A stretch of DNA of 7,428 bases from Candidatus Woesearchaeota archaeon (GCA_019323195.1 JAHWHQ010000103.1:1-7428); one strand, 5' to 3'; positions 1-6,496 are shown, counted from the first letter of the stretch. Made by a program: numbers and translations. Notes: generated by a model not told the origin, from the sequence alone.

Positions 1-348
1 TATGAGGAAAAGCTGAAGGATGTCATTCCCCTGATCCTGAAAAAACGCCACAGCAGAATACCGCTGTACAGGAAAGACCCTGAGAATATTATCGGAATGA
101 TATATACGAATGACATATTAAAATGCTATGCAAACAAAAAGACGAATATCCCGCTGCATAAGATAATGAAGCCTGTCTTCCACATATACGGCGCAAGCAA
201 ATTAGACGTTTTACTGAAAAGGTTCCTGTCCAGGAAGATGCTCCTGGCTGTTGTTGTTGACGAGACCCATAAGGTGGAGGGGATTGTCACATTAGAGGAT
301 GTCCTTGAGGAATTAGTAGGAGAGATAACCGACGAGAAAGAGATTTAG
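1..348 (+). CDS. CBS-domain-pair protein of the CNNM/CorC (DUF21-CBS) type, C-terminal part
   Basis: Partial at the 5' end: the reading frame is open from base 1 and ends at TAG 346-348, leaving 115 visible residues. The piece looks like the CBS pair of membrane proteins in the CNNM/CorC/HlyC family. It has SRIPLY near residue 19, then IIGMIYTNDIL, then MAVVVDE-like LLAVVVDE and GIVTLEDVLEELVGEI, a signature that closes the second CBS motif in this family. CBS pairs bind adenine nucleotides and gate an N-terminal DUF21 membrane domain linked to Mg2+/Co2+ transport; that domain would lie left of the window and is not seen. The protein stops about five residues after the CBS pair, so the CorC_HlyC domain common in bacterial members is absent. 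An internal ATG at 97 is inside the first CBS motif and is unlikely to be the true start. Family placement is fairly sure; the transport role is inferred. Confidence 0.8.
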   Translation, partial: YEEKLKDVIPLILKKRHSRIPLYRKDPENIIGMIYTNDILKCYANKKTNIPLHKIMKPVFHIYGASKLDVLLKRFLSRKMLLAVVVDETHKVEGIVTLEDVLEELVGEITDEKEI

Positions 349-373
349 CATAGTAAATAAAATTTATCTGAAC

Positions 374-386
374 AAAAGATTTATAA
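374..386 (+). promoter_or_regulatory. Archaeal TATA/BRE promoter of the purP operon, leaderless
   Basis: TTTATAA at 380-386 is preceded by a purine-rich AAAAGA stretch (374-379) that fits a TFB recognition element. The box centre (383) lies 26 bases before the ATG at 409, the usual archaeal distance from TATA to transcription start. The transcript would therefore begin at or next to the A of the start codon. No Shine-Dalgarno sequence precedes 409, which agrees with a leaderless message. Confidence 0.6.
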
Positions 387-408
387 CCCATTGCATCTTA
401 TTTCGGAT

Positions 409-1431
409 ATGGTGGTAGAGAAATCCTATAAAATTGCTACATTAGGCTCTCATTCTGCGCTTCAGATACTGAAAGGAGCGCAACAGGAAGGGTTTTCCAC
501 CATATGTGTCTGCATAAAAGGGAGGGAAAAGCTCTATAAGCAGTTCAATGTTGCAGATAAGATAATAACGATAGAAAAGTATGATGAATTTGAGAGCATC
601 CAGGACCAGCTGATAAAAGAGAACGCAATCCTGATACCTCATGCCTCTTTCATTACCTACATGGGCTTCGAGAGGATTGAAAAGCTCAGGATCCCTTACT
701 TCGGAAACAAAAAGATCCTGAAATGGGAATCTGACAGGAGCCTGGAGAGAAAATGGCTCAGCCAGGCAGGTGTCAAGCTGCCTAAGATATTCAAGAAGCC
801 GGAGGATATCGACAAGCCTGTGATAGTAAAGTTCCATGGGGCTGACGGCGGGAGAGGGTATTTTCTGGCAAAGAACTACAAGGATTTCAAAAGAAAGATA
901 AAGCTTCACCCTGGCAAGGAATGCGTAATACAGGAATACATCCTTGGCGTGCACATGTACGCCCATTACTTCCACTCACCTTTAACGAACGAGACAGAGC
1001 TGATGGGCTTTGACAAAAGATACGAAAGCAATGTAGACAGCCTTGGAAGGATCTCTGCCAGGGACCAGATGGCCCTGCCAAAAGAGCAGGTAGACCCAAG
1101 CTATGTCATTGTAGGGAACATGCCCCTTGTCGTAAGGGAGTCTTTTCTTCCAAGATACATAGAAAAAGGCGAGAGAGTTGTCAAGATAAGCAAAAAGATA
1201 GCCCAGCCAGGGCTGTTCGGCCCTTTCTGCCTTGAAACCATAATGACCCCTGATGAAGACATAATAACCTTTGAGATATCTGCCAGGATTGTGGCAGGGA
1301 CAAACCCTTATATTAACGGCTCACCGTACACATGGCTGAAGTATGACGAGCCTCTGTCAACCGGAAGAAGGATAGCCCGGGAGATTAAGATGGCAATAAA
1401 ACAGGATAAGCTAAATCAGGTTTTAGGGTAA
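409..1431 (+). CDS. purP: PurP, formate-phosphoribosylaminoimidazolecarboxamide (AICAR) ligase
   Basis: A 340-residue ATP-grasp enzyme that formylates AICAR to FAICAR using formate and ATP, the archaeal replacement for the folate-dependent transformylase of PurH; cytoplasmic. The N-terminal DUF1246 part begins with IATLGSHSALQILKGA (9-24). Then come IPHASF (76-81), FGNKKILKWESDRSL (98-112), the glycine-rich ATP-grasp loop KFHGADGGRGYF (141-152), DKRYESNVDSLGRI (202-215), and the metal-site strand FEISAR (288-293) in the C-terminal DUF1297 part. All match the Methanocaldococcus PurP pattern as I remember it. Start choice: a TTG at 391 would add six residues, but ATG 409 sits at the predicted transcription start and begins just before the first strand. 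It lacks the N-terminal helix of about 18 residues seen in the methanogen enzyme. The frame has a stop at 358, so no long extension is possible. It is followed after 11 bases by a paralogue, forming an operon. Confidence 0.93.
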   Translation: MVVEKSYKIATLGSHSALQILKGAQQEGFSTICVCIKGREKLYKQFNVADKIITIEKYDEFESIQDQLIKENAILIPHASFITYMGFERIEKLRIPYFGNKKILKWESDRSLERKWLSQAGVKLPKIFKKPEDIDKPVIVKFHGADGGRGYFLAKNYKDFKRKIKLHPGKECVIQEYILGVHMYAHYFHSPLTNETELMGFDKRYESNVDSLGRISARDQMALPKEQVDPSYVIVGNMPLVVRESFLPRYIEKGERVVKISKKIAQPGLFGPFCLETIMTPDEDIITFEISARIVAGTNPYINGSPYTWLKYDEPLSTGRRIAREIKMAIKQDKLNQVLG

Positions 1432-1433
1432 AA

Positions 1434-1440
1434 GAGGTGA
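1434..1440 (+). promoter_or_regulatory. Shine-Dalgarno sequence of the purP paralogue
   Basis: GAGGTGA follows the purP stop (1429-1431) after two bases and lies three bases before the ATG at 1443. The same motif contains an in-frame GTG at 1437, which would be the alternative start two codons earlier. A good ribosome binding site here supports ATG 1443 and translation of both genes from one message. Confidence 0.6.
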
Positions 1441-1442
1441 AA

Positions 1443-2813
1443 ATGGCCAAGAAAAAAATAAAAAAGAGGATGGTTCACAGAAAATCAGCAGTTAAAAGGA
1501 AAAAACCAGGCAAAAAAAGCAGGGGAATGTTCAGTAACCTTCTCAAGGGCGTAAAGGTAGAGGTAAAAGAGGTGGATGAAAAAGAGGATACTTCTGAGAA
1601 GCTAAATAAAGGTGAGAAGGATTCAAAAAAATCTGGGAATCTTTTTGACGCCCTGGGAGCAATCAAGGAAAAAATCCTGAGGATAGGGCCGTCCACCAAA
1701 ATCCCGCATATCCTTGAGAACTATAACAAATCAGACATAACAATCGGCGTATTAGGCGGACACTCTGCGCTGGATGTCTGCAGGGGGGCCAAAAAGCTTG
1801 GCTTCAGGACAGTGGCTGTATGCCAGAAAGGAAGGGAGCAGACCTACGCGAGGTACTACAAGGCAAGAGATGACGGAAGAGGCATCATTGACGAGATAAT
1901 ACTAGTAGATAAGTTCAAGGATATAACCAAAAAAGAGGTCCAGGAGAAGCTAAGGGAGCTGAACACCATCTTCATCCATAACCGGTATTTCTGGGTATAC
2001 TGCGACTTCAATGACATCGAAAAAAGATTCAAGGTTCCTATCTACGGCACAAGGACGATGGTCAAGCTTGAGGAGAGGGATGTCCCGAAAAACCAGTATT
2101 ACCTCCTCCAAAAAGCAGGCATCAGGATACCAAAGATATTCAAGAGCCCGAAGGATATTGACCGTCTGGTAATCGTGAAGGTAGCAGAGGCAGCCCGCGG
2201 CTATGAAAGGGCATTCTTCTTCTGCAATGACGGGGAGAGCTACAAAAAGAGTTCGCAGGATATGCTTTCCAAAAAGATAATAACCCAGGATGCGCTTAAA
2301 AAAGCTGTCATTGAGGAGTACATTATAGGGGCGCAGGTCAATTTCAACTATTTTTACTCGCCTTTGACAGGGGAACTCGAGCTTATGGGTACTGACACGA
2401 GAAGGCAGACCAACCTGGACGGCTTACTAAGGCTTCCTGCAGATGTTCAGCTTCAGGTATTAAAATATATGAAGCCCAAGCTTGTCGAGACAGGCCATAT
2501 AGCTGTAACGACAAAAGAATCGATCCTGGAGAAGATCTTCAGGATAGGCGAGCAGTTCGTAGAGACCTGCAAGAAAGAGCACCCTCCTGGAATAATAGGG
2601 CCTTTTGCGCTTCAGGGCGCTGTGGCTGCAGAGAAAGGAAAGGAAGAACTGGTCATATTTGACGTCTCTATGAGAATCCCTGGCTCGCCGGGAACGATAT
2701 CAACTCCTTACTCAGGCTATCTGCACCATGAGTCCATCTCATACGGAGAAAGGATCGCGATGGAGATCAAGAAGGCAGCAGAAGACGATAAGCTGGATTT
2801 GATTTGTACTTAA
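1443..2813 (+). CDS. Diverged PurP paralogue (DUF1246-DUF1297 ATP-grasp) with basic N-terminal tail
   Basis: A 456-residue protein (458 if GTG 1437 is used). Residues from about 98 to the end align throughout with the upstream PurP: IGVLGGHSALDVCRGAKK, VPIYGTR, YFYSPLTGELELMGTD, TNLDGLLRLPAD, GIIGPFALQ and a terminal GERIAMEIKKAAEDDKL. Key PurP motifs are changed: the glycine-rich loop becomes VAEAARGYERAFFF, the segment matching WESDRSLE becomes LEERDVPKN, IPHASF becomes IHNRYF, and FEISAR becomes FDVSMR followed by PGSPGT in place of the GTN motif. Ahead of this lies a tail in which 16 of the first 30 residues (GTG numbering) are Lys or Arg, then a Lys/Glu-rich linker to about residue 67. 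PurP paralogues are known in archaea and not all have shown AICAR ligase activity. It may bind a different nucleotide, partner PurP in a mixed oligomer, or regulate it. Family assignment is firm; function is open. Confidence 0.86.
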   Translation: MAKKKIKKRMVHRKSAVKRKKPGKKSRGMFSNLLKGVKVEVKEVDEKEDTSEKLNKGEKDSKKSGNLFDALGAIKEKILRIGPSTKIPHILENYNKSDITIGVLGGHSALDVCRGAKKLGFRTVAVCQKGREQTYARYYKARDDGRGIIDEIILVDKFKDITKKEVQEKLRELNTIFIHNRYFWVYCDFNDIEKRFKVPIYGTRTMVKLEERDVPKNQYYLLQKAGIRIPKIFKSPKDIDRLVIVKVAEAARGYERAFFFCNDGESYKKSSQDMLSKKIITQDALKKAVIEEYIIGAQVNFNYFYSPLTGELELMGTDTRRQTNLDGLLRLPADVQLQVLKYMKPKLVETGHIAVTTKESILEKIFRIGEQFVETCKKEHPPGIIGPFALQGAVAAEKGKEELVIFDVSMRIPGSPGTISTPYSGYLHHESISYGERIAMEIKKAAEDDKLDLICT

Positions 2814-2837
2814 TCTTATATCAAAGGCATAAAAGAT

Positions 2838-4373
2838 CTAACAGCACTCATAGCTCCTTCTCTCTTTTCTTCCGGTCTTGAAATCCTTCAAAGCCTTGCA
2901 GTAGATGGTTTTCCCGCATGGCGTGGGATACTGGCCTGTTAGGCATCCCAGGCATAAATCATCTTTTGGAAGCCCGATGCTCCTTACCAGGCCTGGAATT
3001 GTCTGGTAGATTATAGAGTCTACCCCAAGATCCTTAGCTACCTTGTCAAGCACTTCCTGTGATGTCCCTTTAGGGTCAAGAACCTTCTCATAGTTAGGCA
3101 GCAGCAATTCCCCAACAGTCGACATATCAATCCCGTAAAAGCACGGGGCCTTTATCGGAGGGCATGTGATCCTGAGGTGGACCTCTTTTGCCCCGCCTAT
3201 CTTTCTGAGGAACCTGACGATCTGCTTGGATGTTGTTCCCCTTACAAGGCTGTCATCCACAAGCAAGACCTTCTTTCCCTTAAGGATATCCTTTACTACG
3301 GTGTATTTGTTAAGGACCTTATCCTCTCTCCTGCTTCCCTCGATAAAAGTCCTTCCCACGAACCTGTTTCTTATGAGGCCTTCCATTGAAGGTATTCCAA
3401 GCTCAAAGGCATAAGCATCGCCTGCTGCCTTGGCAGTATCAGGTACAGGAACGACAATATGGTCCTCAGAGATTTTTTCTGTCTCCAGTTTTGCCAGCTC
3501 CTTTCCTAACCTTGTCCTTGTGACATAAACAGACCTTCCGTCCAGAACAGAGCCGACATTGGCAAAATAGACCCATTCAAACATGCAGTGCGCCTTTCGT
3601 GTTGGCTTAGTAAACCTTTGGATATTGATATCTCCATTCTTTACGGTTATTAATTCCCCTGGCTTCAAGGACTTGAAATCGTGTGCGCCTATGTTTATCA
3701 AAGCGTTGCTCTCAGAAGCCACAAACAGGTCCCCATCCTCAATCGTATAGCTTAATGGCCTTAACCCCAATGAGTCCCTGCAAATCGCCAGCTCTCCATA
3801 CCCGTTAATGAAGACGATATTATAGGAGCCGTCAAACTTCCTGGACAGGCTGTTAAAAACATCCACCAGCTGGGGTTTCTTAGAGCCCTTCAGCTGCCTT
3901 GCAAGGTAATGCATGATTATCTCTGTATCGTTATTTAGGATAAAATGGTACTCCGTCTTCTCCACAAGCGGCCCTTTTAATTTCTCGATATTGACAAGAT
4001 TGCCGTTAAAGGCAAAGGCAAACCATTTCCACAGCCTTCCATGCTTCCTTTCAAAGGGCTGCGCATAGCTTCTTTCATTCGCCCCGCATGTGGCATACCT
4101 AACATGGCCGATGCCCTTGTTCCCGCTGTATTTCCTGAAAAGCTCCATGCTCCTCTGCACATTGCTTGTCCTAAAGACCTCGTTGACAGTCCCTATATTC
4201 CTGTACGTGTAAAGAAGCTGCGGCCTTTCCTGATTATATGTCGTAACGCCGGCAGAAAGCTGACCCCTGTTCTGGAGGTTAAGAAGAAGCCTATAAAGAT
4301 AGAACAAAGCCTTGCCATTCTCCTTCAGAGATACTGCAGCAACACCGCATTCCTCTTTTATCTCACCGCTCAT
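2838..4373 (-). CDS. purF: PurF, amidophosphoribosyltransferase, Fe-S type
   Basis: A 511-residue enzyme that makes 5-phosphoribosylamine from PRPP and glutamine, the first committed purine step. Cys9 in EECGV should become the N-terminal nucleophile after removal of an eight-residue propeptide, as in Bacillus-type PurF. The Ntn glutaminase domain follows, with GIGHVRYATCG (87-97, Arg92 for glutamine) and FNGN (122-125, oxyanion hole). The phosphoribosyltransferase domain carries the PRPP loop VLLVDDSLVRGTTS (369-382). Four cysteines match the [4Fe-4S] ligands of the Bacillus enzyme: Cys263 (AHCMFEW), Cys411 (KAPCFYG), and Cys474 and Cys477 (DLCLGCLTGQYP). The usual QHRGQE-type motif reads QNRGQLSAG (35-42). 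The C-terminus has extra cysteines (486, 492) and ends in Cys-Cys. ATG 4373 is the only sensible start: an in-frame stop lies 15 bases upstream, and Cys9 must be near the terminus. It is convergent with the purP pair, with a 24-base gap. Confidence 0.95.
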   Translation of the reverse strand: MSGEIKEECGVAAVSLKENGKALFYLYRLLLNLQNRGQLSAGVTTYNQERPQLLYTYRNIGTVNEVFRTSNVQRSMELFRKYSGNKGIGHVRYATCGANERSYAQPFERKHGRLWKWFAFAFNGNLVNIEKLKGPLVEKTEYHFILNNDTEIIMHYLARQLKGSKKPQLVDVFNSLSRKFDGSYNIVFINGYGELAICRDSLGLRPLSYTIEDGDLFVASESNALINIGAHDFKSLKPGELITVKNGDINIQRFTKPTRKAHCMFEWVYFANVGSVLDGRSVYVTRTRLGKELAKLETEKISEDHIVVPVPDTAKAAGDAYAFELGIPSMEGLIRNRFVGRTFIEGSRREDKVLNKYTVVKDILKGKKVLLVDDSLVRGTTSKQIVRFLRKIGGAKEVHLRITCPPIKAPCFYGIDMSTVGELLLPNYEKVLDPKGTSQEVLDKVAKDLGVDSIIYQTIPGLVRSIGLPKDDLCLGCLTGQYPTPCGKTIYCKALKDFKTGRKERRSYECC

Positions 4374-4382
4374 ATAAGCAAG

Positions 4383-4426
4383 CCCCCCCTATACATATAA
4401 TGTATATTTTTGATGCGGTTTATAAA
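4383..4426 (-). promoter_or_regulatory. purF promoter and ribosome binding site
   Basis: On the minus strand TTTATAAA (4426 to 4419) is a clean archaeal TATA box, preceded by the purine/A-rich CCAAAACA. It predicts transcription starting near 4397 and a leader of about 24 bases. A run of seven G (4389 to 4383) lies nine bases before the ATG and is the only candidate Shine-Dalgarno sequence; it would pair with the rRNA tail through G-U pairs. Confidence 0.55.
4391..4405. repeat. Short inverted repeat at the purF transcription start, possible operator
   Basis: ATACAT (4391-4396) and ATGTAT (4400-4405) form a perfect six-base inverted repeat with a three-base spacer. It spans the predicted purF start site, between the TATA box and the G-run. 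The position suits a repressor site. The sequence is A/T-rich, so chance is possible, and I see no second copy near purP. Confidence 0.3.
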
Positions 4427-4465
4427 TGTTTTGGAAAAGAAATGGTAAAGGTATGTTAATTCAGC

Positions 4466-4484
4466 CACAAAAGGTTTAAATATA
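4466..4484 (+). promoter_or_regulatory. TATA/BRE promoter of the unknown gene
   Basis: TTTAAATATA (4475-4484) follows a purine-rich CACAAAAGG stretch. It predicts a start near 4503-4506, about ten bases before the ATG at 4515. No Shine-Dalgarno sequence is present, so the message would be nearly leaderless. The ACAAAAG stretch resembles the one upstream of purP. Confidence 0.5.
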
Positions 4485-4514
4485 AGCTCATGATTATATA
4501 ATTGCTTATATTCT

Positions 4515-5423
4515 ATGATGAATAAAGCAGAGGCTATAAAGGAAGAAGTAAAAATAAGATTTTTTGGTCCTATTGGAGAAGGATACGCTAATTGTGTACA
4601 GGTCTATATTAATAAACCCCTTCCAACAAATTCTGAATATAAAAATGTTAAAGTTATTTACTTGGGTATTGGATGTGAAGAACCAGGATTAATTTTAGAA
4701 GGAATTCTAACAGAGCAGAATTTTAAATATACAAGGAAGAAGTTGCCAGATGGAAGCTTTCGCGCAGAAAAAAAAGGTAGCAATGATGGGATGACCTACG
4801 AAACAACTGGAATAAGTTCCGGGGTGGTATATGAGAGGAAAAACGATAATCCTAAAGAGGGGAATGGCAAAATTGAAGAGATAGTGTTTAATAAGGATTT
4901 TATTAGTCCAAATTATGATATTAAATTTGATGAAAAACAGTGGCAAAAAATCTGGGAACATATTAAAAAAAATAGAGGCCAAAGGGAAGAAGTTGGAACA
5001 ATAGATGAAAAAATAGAAAAAGATAGATATAAAATAATAAAAACAAGGGAATATGAGCTAAGGAATATTTCAATTAATACCAAAAAAAAATCACCAATAA
5101 TAATAAAGATATGTGAATATGAAATGAAAAATATTTCAGGTGATGAAGAAAAAGGGCCAACAAAAATAATAAGGGCATACGAATCGAAAGAAGAACAACT
5201 TGAATCAAAGATAGAAAAACCCAAAATATCTAAAATAGAAGAACAAGAACCGGAAATAGAAAAATCTTCGATTCAGGATGGAAGTAGTACCAGAAAAATA
5301 AAAAGGGGGGGTGGCACATTTACTAAAATAATAAAAATCAGATATAGTAAAAAAAAATTAAGGAAAGAAACAACCCCTAACAATGCTCCGAGTAAGTATA
5401 TGTCTTCCCCGCATAATTCCTAA
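4515..5423 (+). CDS. Protein of unknown function with 22-residue charged repeats
   Basis: I do not recognise this 302-residue protein. No signal peptide or membrane segment is seen. Residues 1-160 look folded, with alternating hydrophobic strands (VKIRFFG, VQVYINK, VKVIYLGIG) and WQKIWEHIKK near 143-152. From about 172 it is rich in Lys, Glu and Ile. It carries repeats of the pattern IIK-x-x-EYE-x-(K/R)-NIS at 174 and 196, with weaker copies at 218 (IIRAYESKEEQ) and 272 (IIKIRYSKKKL). The gene is visibly more AT-rich than its neighbours and contains two A9 runs and a G7 run. ATG 4518 is an alternative start one codon later. The last 47 bases overlap the 3' end of kamA on the other strand; removing one A from the run at 5349-5357 would put a stop at 5359-5361 and abolish the overlap. 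It stands alone between oppositely oriented genes. It is probably a lineage-specific or acquired gene. Confidence 0.72.
   Translation: MMNKAEAIKEEVKIRFFGPIGEGYANCVQVYINKPLPTNSEYKNVKVIYLGIGCEEPGLILEGILTEQNFKYTRKKLPDGSFRAEKKGSNDGMTYETTGISSGVVYERKNDNPKEGNGKIEEIVFNKDFISPNYDIKFDEKQWQKIWEHIKKNRGQREEVGTIDEKIEKDRYKIIKTREYELRNISINTKKKSPIIIKICEYEMKNISGDEEKGPTKIIRAYESKEEQLESKIEKPKISKIEEQEPEIEKSSIQDGSSTRKIKRGGGTFTKIIKIRYSKKKLRKETTPNNAPSKYMSSPHNS
5034..5138 (+). repeat. Tandem 66-base duplication within the unknown gene
   Basis: Bases 5034-5072 and 5100-5138 match at 30 of 39 positions, offset by exactly 66 bases (22 codons). The shared core reads GAATATGA, then AATATTTCA. The likeness at DNA level and the preserved frame point to a fairly recent tandem duplication under coding constraint. 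Confidence 0.65.
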
Positions 5424-6486
5424 GGACTATCTTCTTATCATCCTTTTCAACGATATAGTTGGGCAGCAACGGTATCTTTCCCCCTCCTCCAGGGCTGTCG
5501 ATAACAAAGTGCGGTACAGCCAGACCAGATGTCCACCCCTGTATCGCGTTTATTATCTCTATCCCCTTCTCAACCCTTGTCCTGAAATGGTTTATGCCTT
5601 TTGTCATGTCAGCCTGGTAGATATAATAGGGCCTTACCCTTATGGTAAGAAGCTTCTGCATCAGGTCCTTCATCACCTTCGGATCGTCATTAACGCCCTT
5701 CAGCAGGACAGTCTGGCTGCTCAATAGTATTCCCGCATCTGCCAGCATGATGCATGCGCTTGAGCTTGCCTCAGTGATCTCATCAGGATGGGCAAAGTGA
5801 ACATTAACATAAAGCGGATGGTATTTCTTCAGCATGCTGCACAGCTCAGGGGTTATCCTGTGCGGCAGAGCGCATGGCACCCTTGTACCAATCCTTATTA
5901 TCTTAACATGCGGAATCTTCCTCAGCTCCTTCAGGATCCACTCAAGATAAGCGTCAGAAAGCAAAAAAGGGTCGCCGCCGGACAACAATACGTCCCTTAC
6001 CTCAGGATGGGATTTTATATATTCTATCCCCCTCTGTATCTGGCTTCTTGTGATTCTCTTGAAAGGGTCTCCTACCTGCCTTTTTCTGGTGCAGAACCTG
6101 CAGTACATAGCGCATTGGTTGCATACAAGCAGCAATACCCTGTCAGGATACCTGTGTGTCAGGCCCGGCACAGGTGAATCCCTTTCCTCGCAGAGAGGGT
6201 CTTCCATCCCTTCAGGATCCTCCAGCTCCCGTATATCCGGGATGCACTGCTTCCAGATAGCATCATCCTTGCTCTTGATAAGGCTGAGGTAGTAAGGGTT
6301 GATCCTCATAGGATACTTCTTTATGATCTCCCTTAGCTTCCCCTTGTCGATATTCCCTTTGCAGATAGTATCAAGCTGCTCCTCATTTACGATGCTCCTC
6401 TTGAGAACCTCCTCCCATAGCTCCACCTGCTCAATCTCCTTCACGAATTTCTTCTTCAGCAATGTTTTTTCCTGCTGCTCAAGCAT
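5377..6486 (-). CDS. kamA: Lysine 2,3-aminomutase, radical SAM, short form
   Basis: A 369-residue enzyme that interconverts L-lysine and L-beta-lysine using S-adenosylmethionine, a [4Fe-4S] cluster and PLP. The cluster motif is Cys125-x3-Cys129-x2-Cys132, followed by TRKR with Arg134; a GGDP motif lies at 170-173. PLP attaches to Lys337 in PGGGGK. Asp293 (QADMTKG) and Asp330 (VIDSP) match the aspartates that hold the substrate epsilon-amino group in the clostridial enzyme. In glutamate 2,3-aminomutases these are Lys and Asn, so lysine is the likely substrate. From memory these positions carry the same numbers as in the clostridial protein, which supports ATG 6486 as start. A GAGGG Shine-Dalgarno sequence sits five bases upstream. 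The protein ends at YSEHC, about 47 residues short of the clostridial form, so the cysteine cluster that binds structural zinc is missing. Possible roles are beta-lysine osmolyte synthesis, with the acetyltransferase elsewhere, or an EpmB-like modification. Confidence 0.92.
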   Translation of the reverse strand: MLEQQEKTLLKKKFVKEIEQVELWEEVLKRSIVNEEQLDTICKGNIDKGKLREIIKKYPMRINPYYLSLIKSKDDAIWKQCIPDIRELEDPEGMEDPLCEERDSPVPGLTHRYPDRVLLLVCNQCAMYCRFCTRKRQVGDPFKRITRSQIQRGIEYIKSHPEVRDVLLSGGDPFLLSDAYLEWILKELRKIPHVKIIRIGTRVPCALPHRITPELCSMLKKYHPLYVNVHFAHPDEITEASSSACIMLADAGILLSSQTVLLKGVNDDPKVMKDLMQKLLTIRVRPYYIYQADMTKGINHFRTRVEKGIEIINAIQGWTSGLAVPHFVIDSPGGGGKIPLLPNYIVEKDDKKIVLRNYAGKTYTYSEHC

Positions 6487-6491
6487 TCTCG

Positions 6492-6496
6492 CCCTC
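6492..6496 (-). promoter_or_regulatory. kamA ribosome binding site
   Basis: GAGGG on the minus strand (6496 to 6492) lies five bases before the ATG at 6486. This shows that kamA has a leader, unlike purP and the unknown gene, and supports the chosen start. Confidence 0.55.

Noticed and set aside
442..1099. Minus-strand open frames opposite purP
   Set aside because: They lie wholly inside a well-supported gene, have no recognisable motifs and look like coding shadows.
2814..2837. Terminator between the convergent purP paralogue and purF
   Set aside because: The 24-base gap has no stable hairpin and only short T-runs on either strand.
3166..4400. Plus-strand open frames opposite purF, including one of 119 codons at 4041-4400
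   Set aside because: Each overlaps conserved purF catalytic motifs on the other strand; the translations lack any family signature.
4515..4640. Possible C/D-box RNA: ATGATGA at 4515-4521 matches a C box
   Set aside because: The match is the start of a gene and the nearest CTGA is more than 100 bases away, too far for this RNA class.
4707..5224. Minus-strand open frames opposite the unknown gene, rich in Phe, Ile and Ser
   Set aside because: They are the complement of Lys/Glu-rich codons, which gives false hydrophobic proteins. The plus strand has the promoter and the in-frame repeats.
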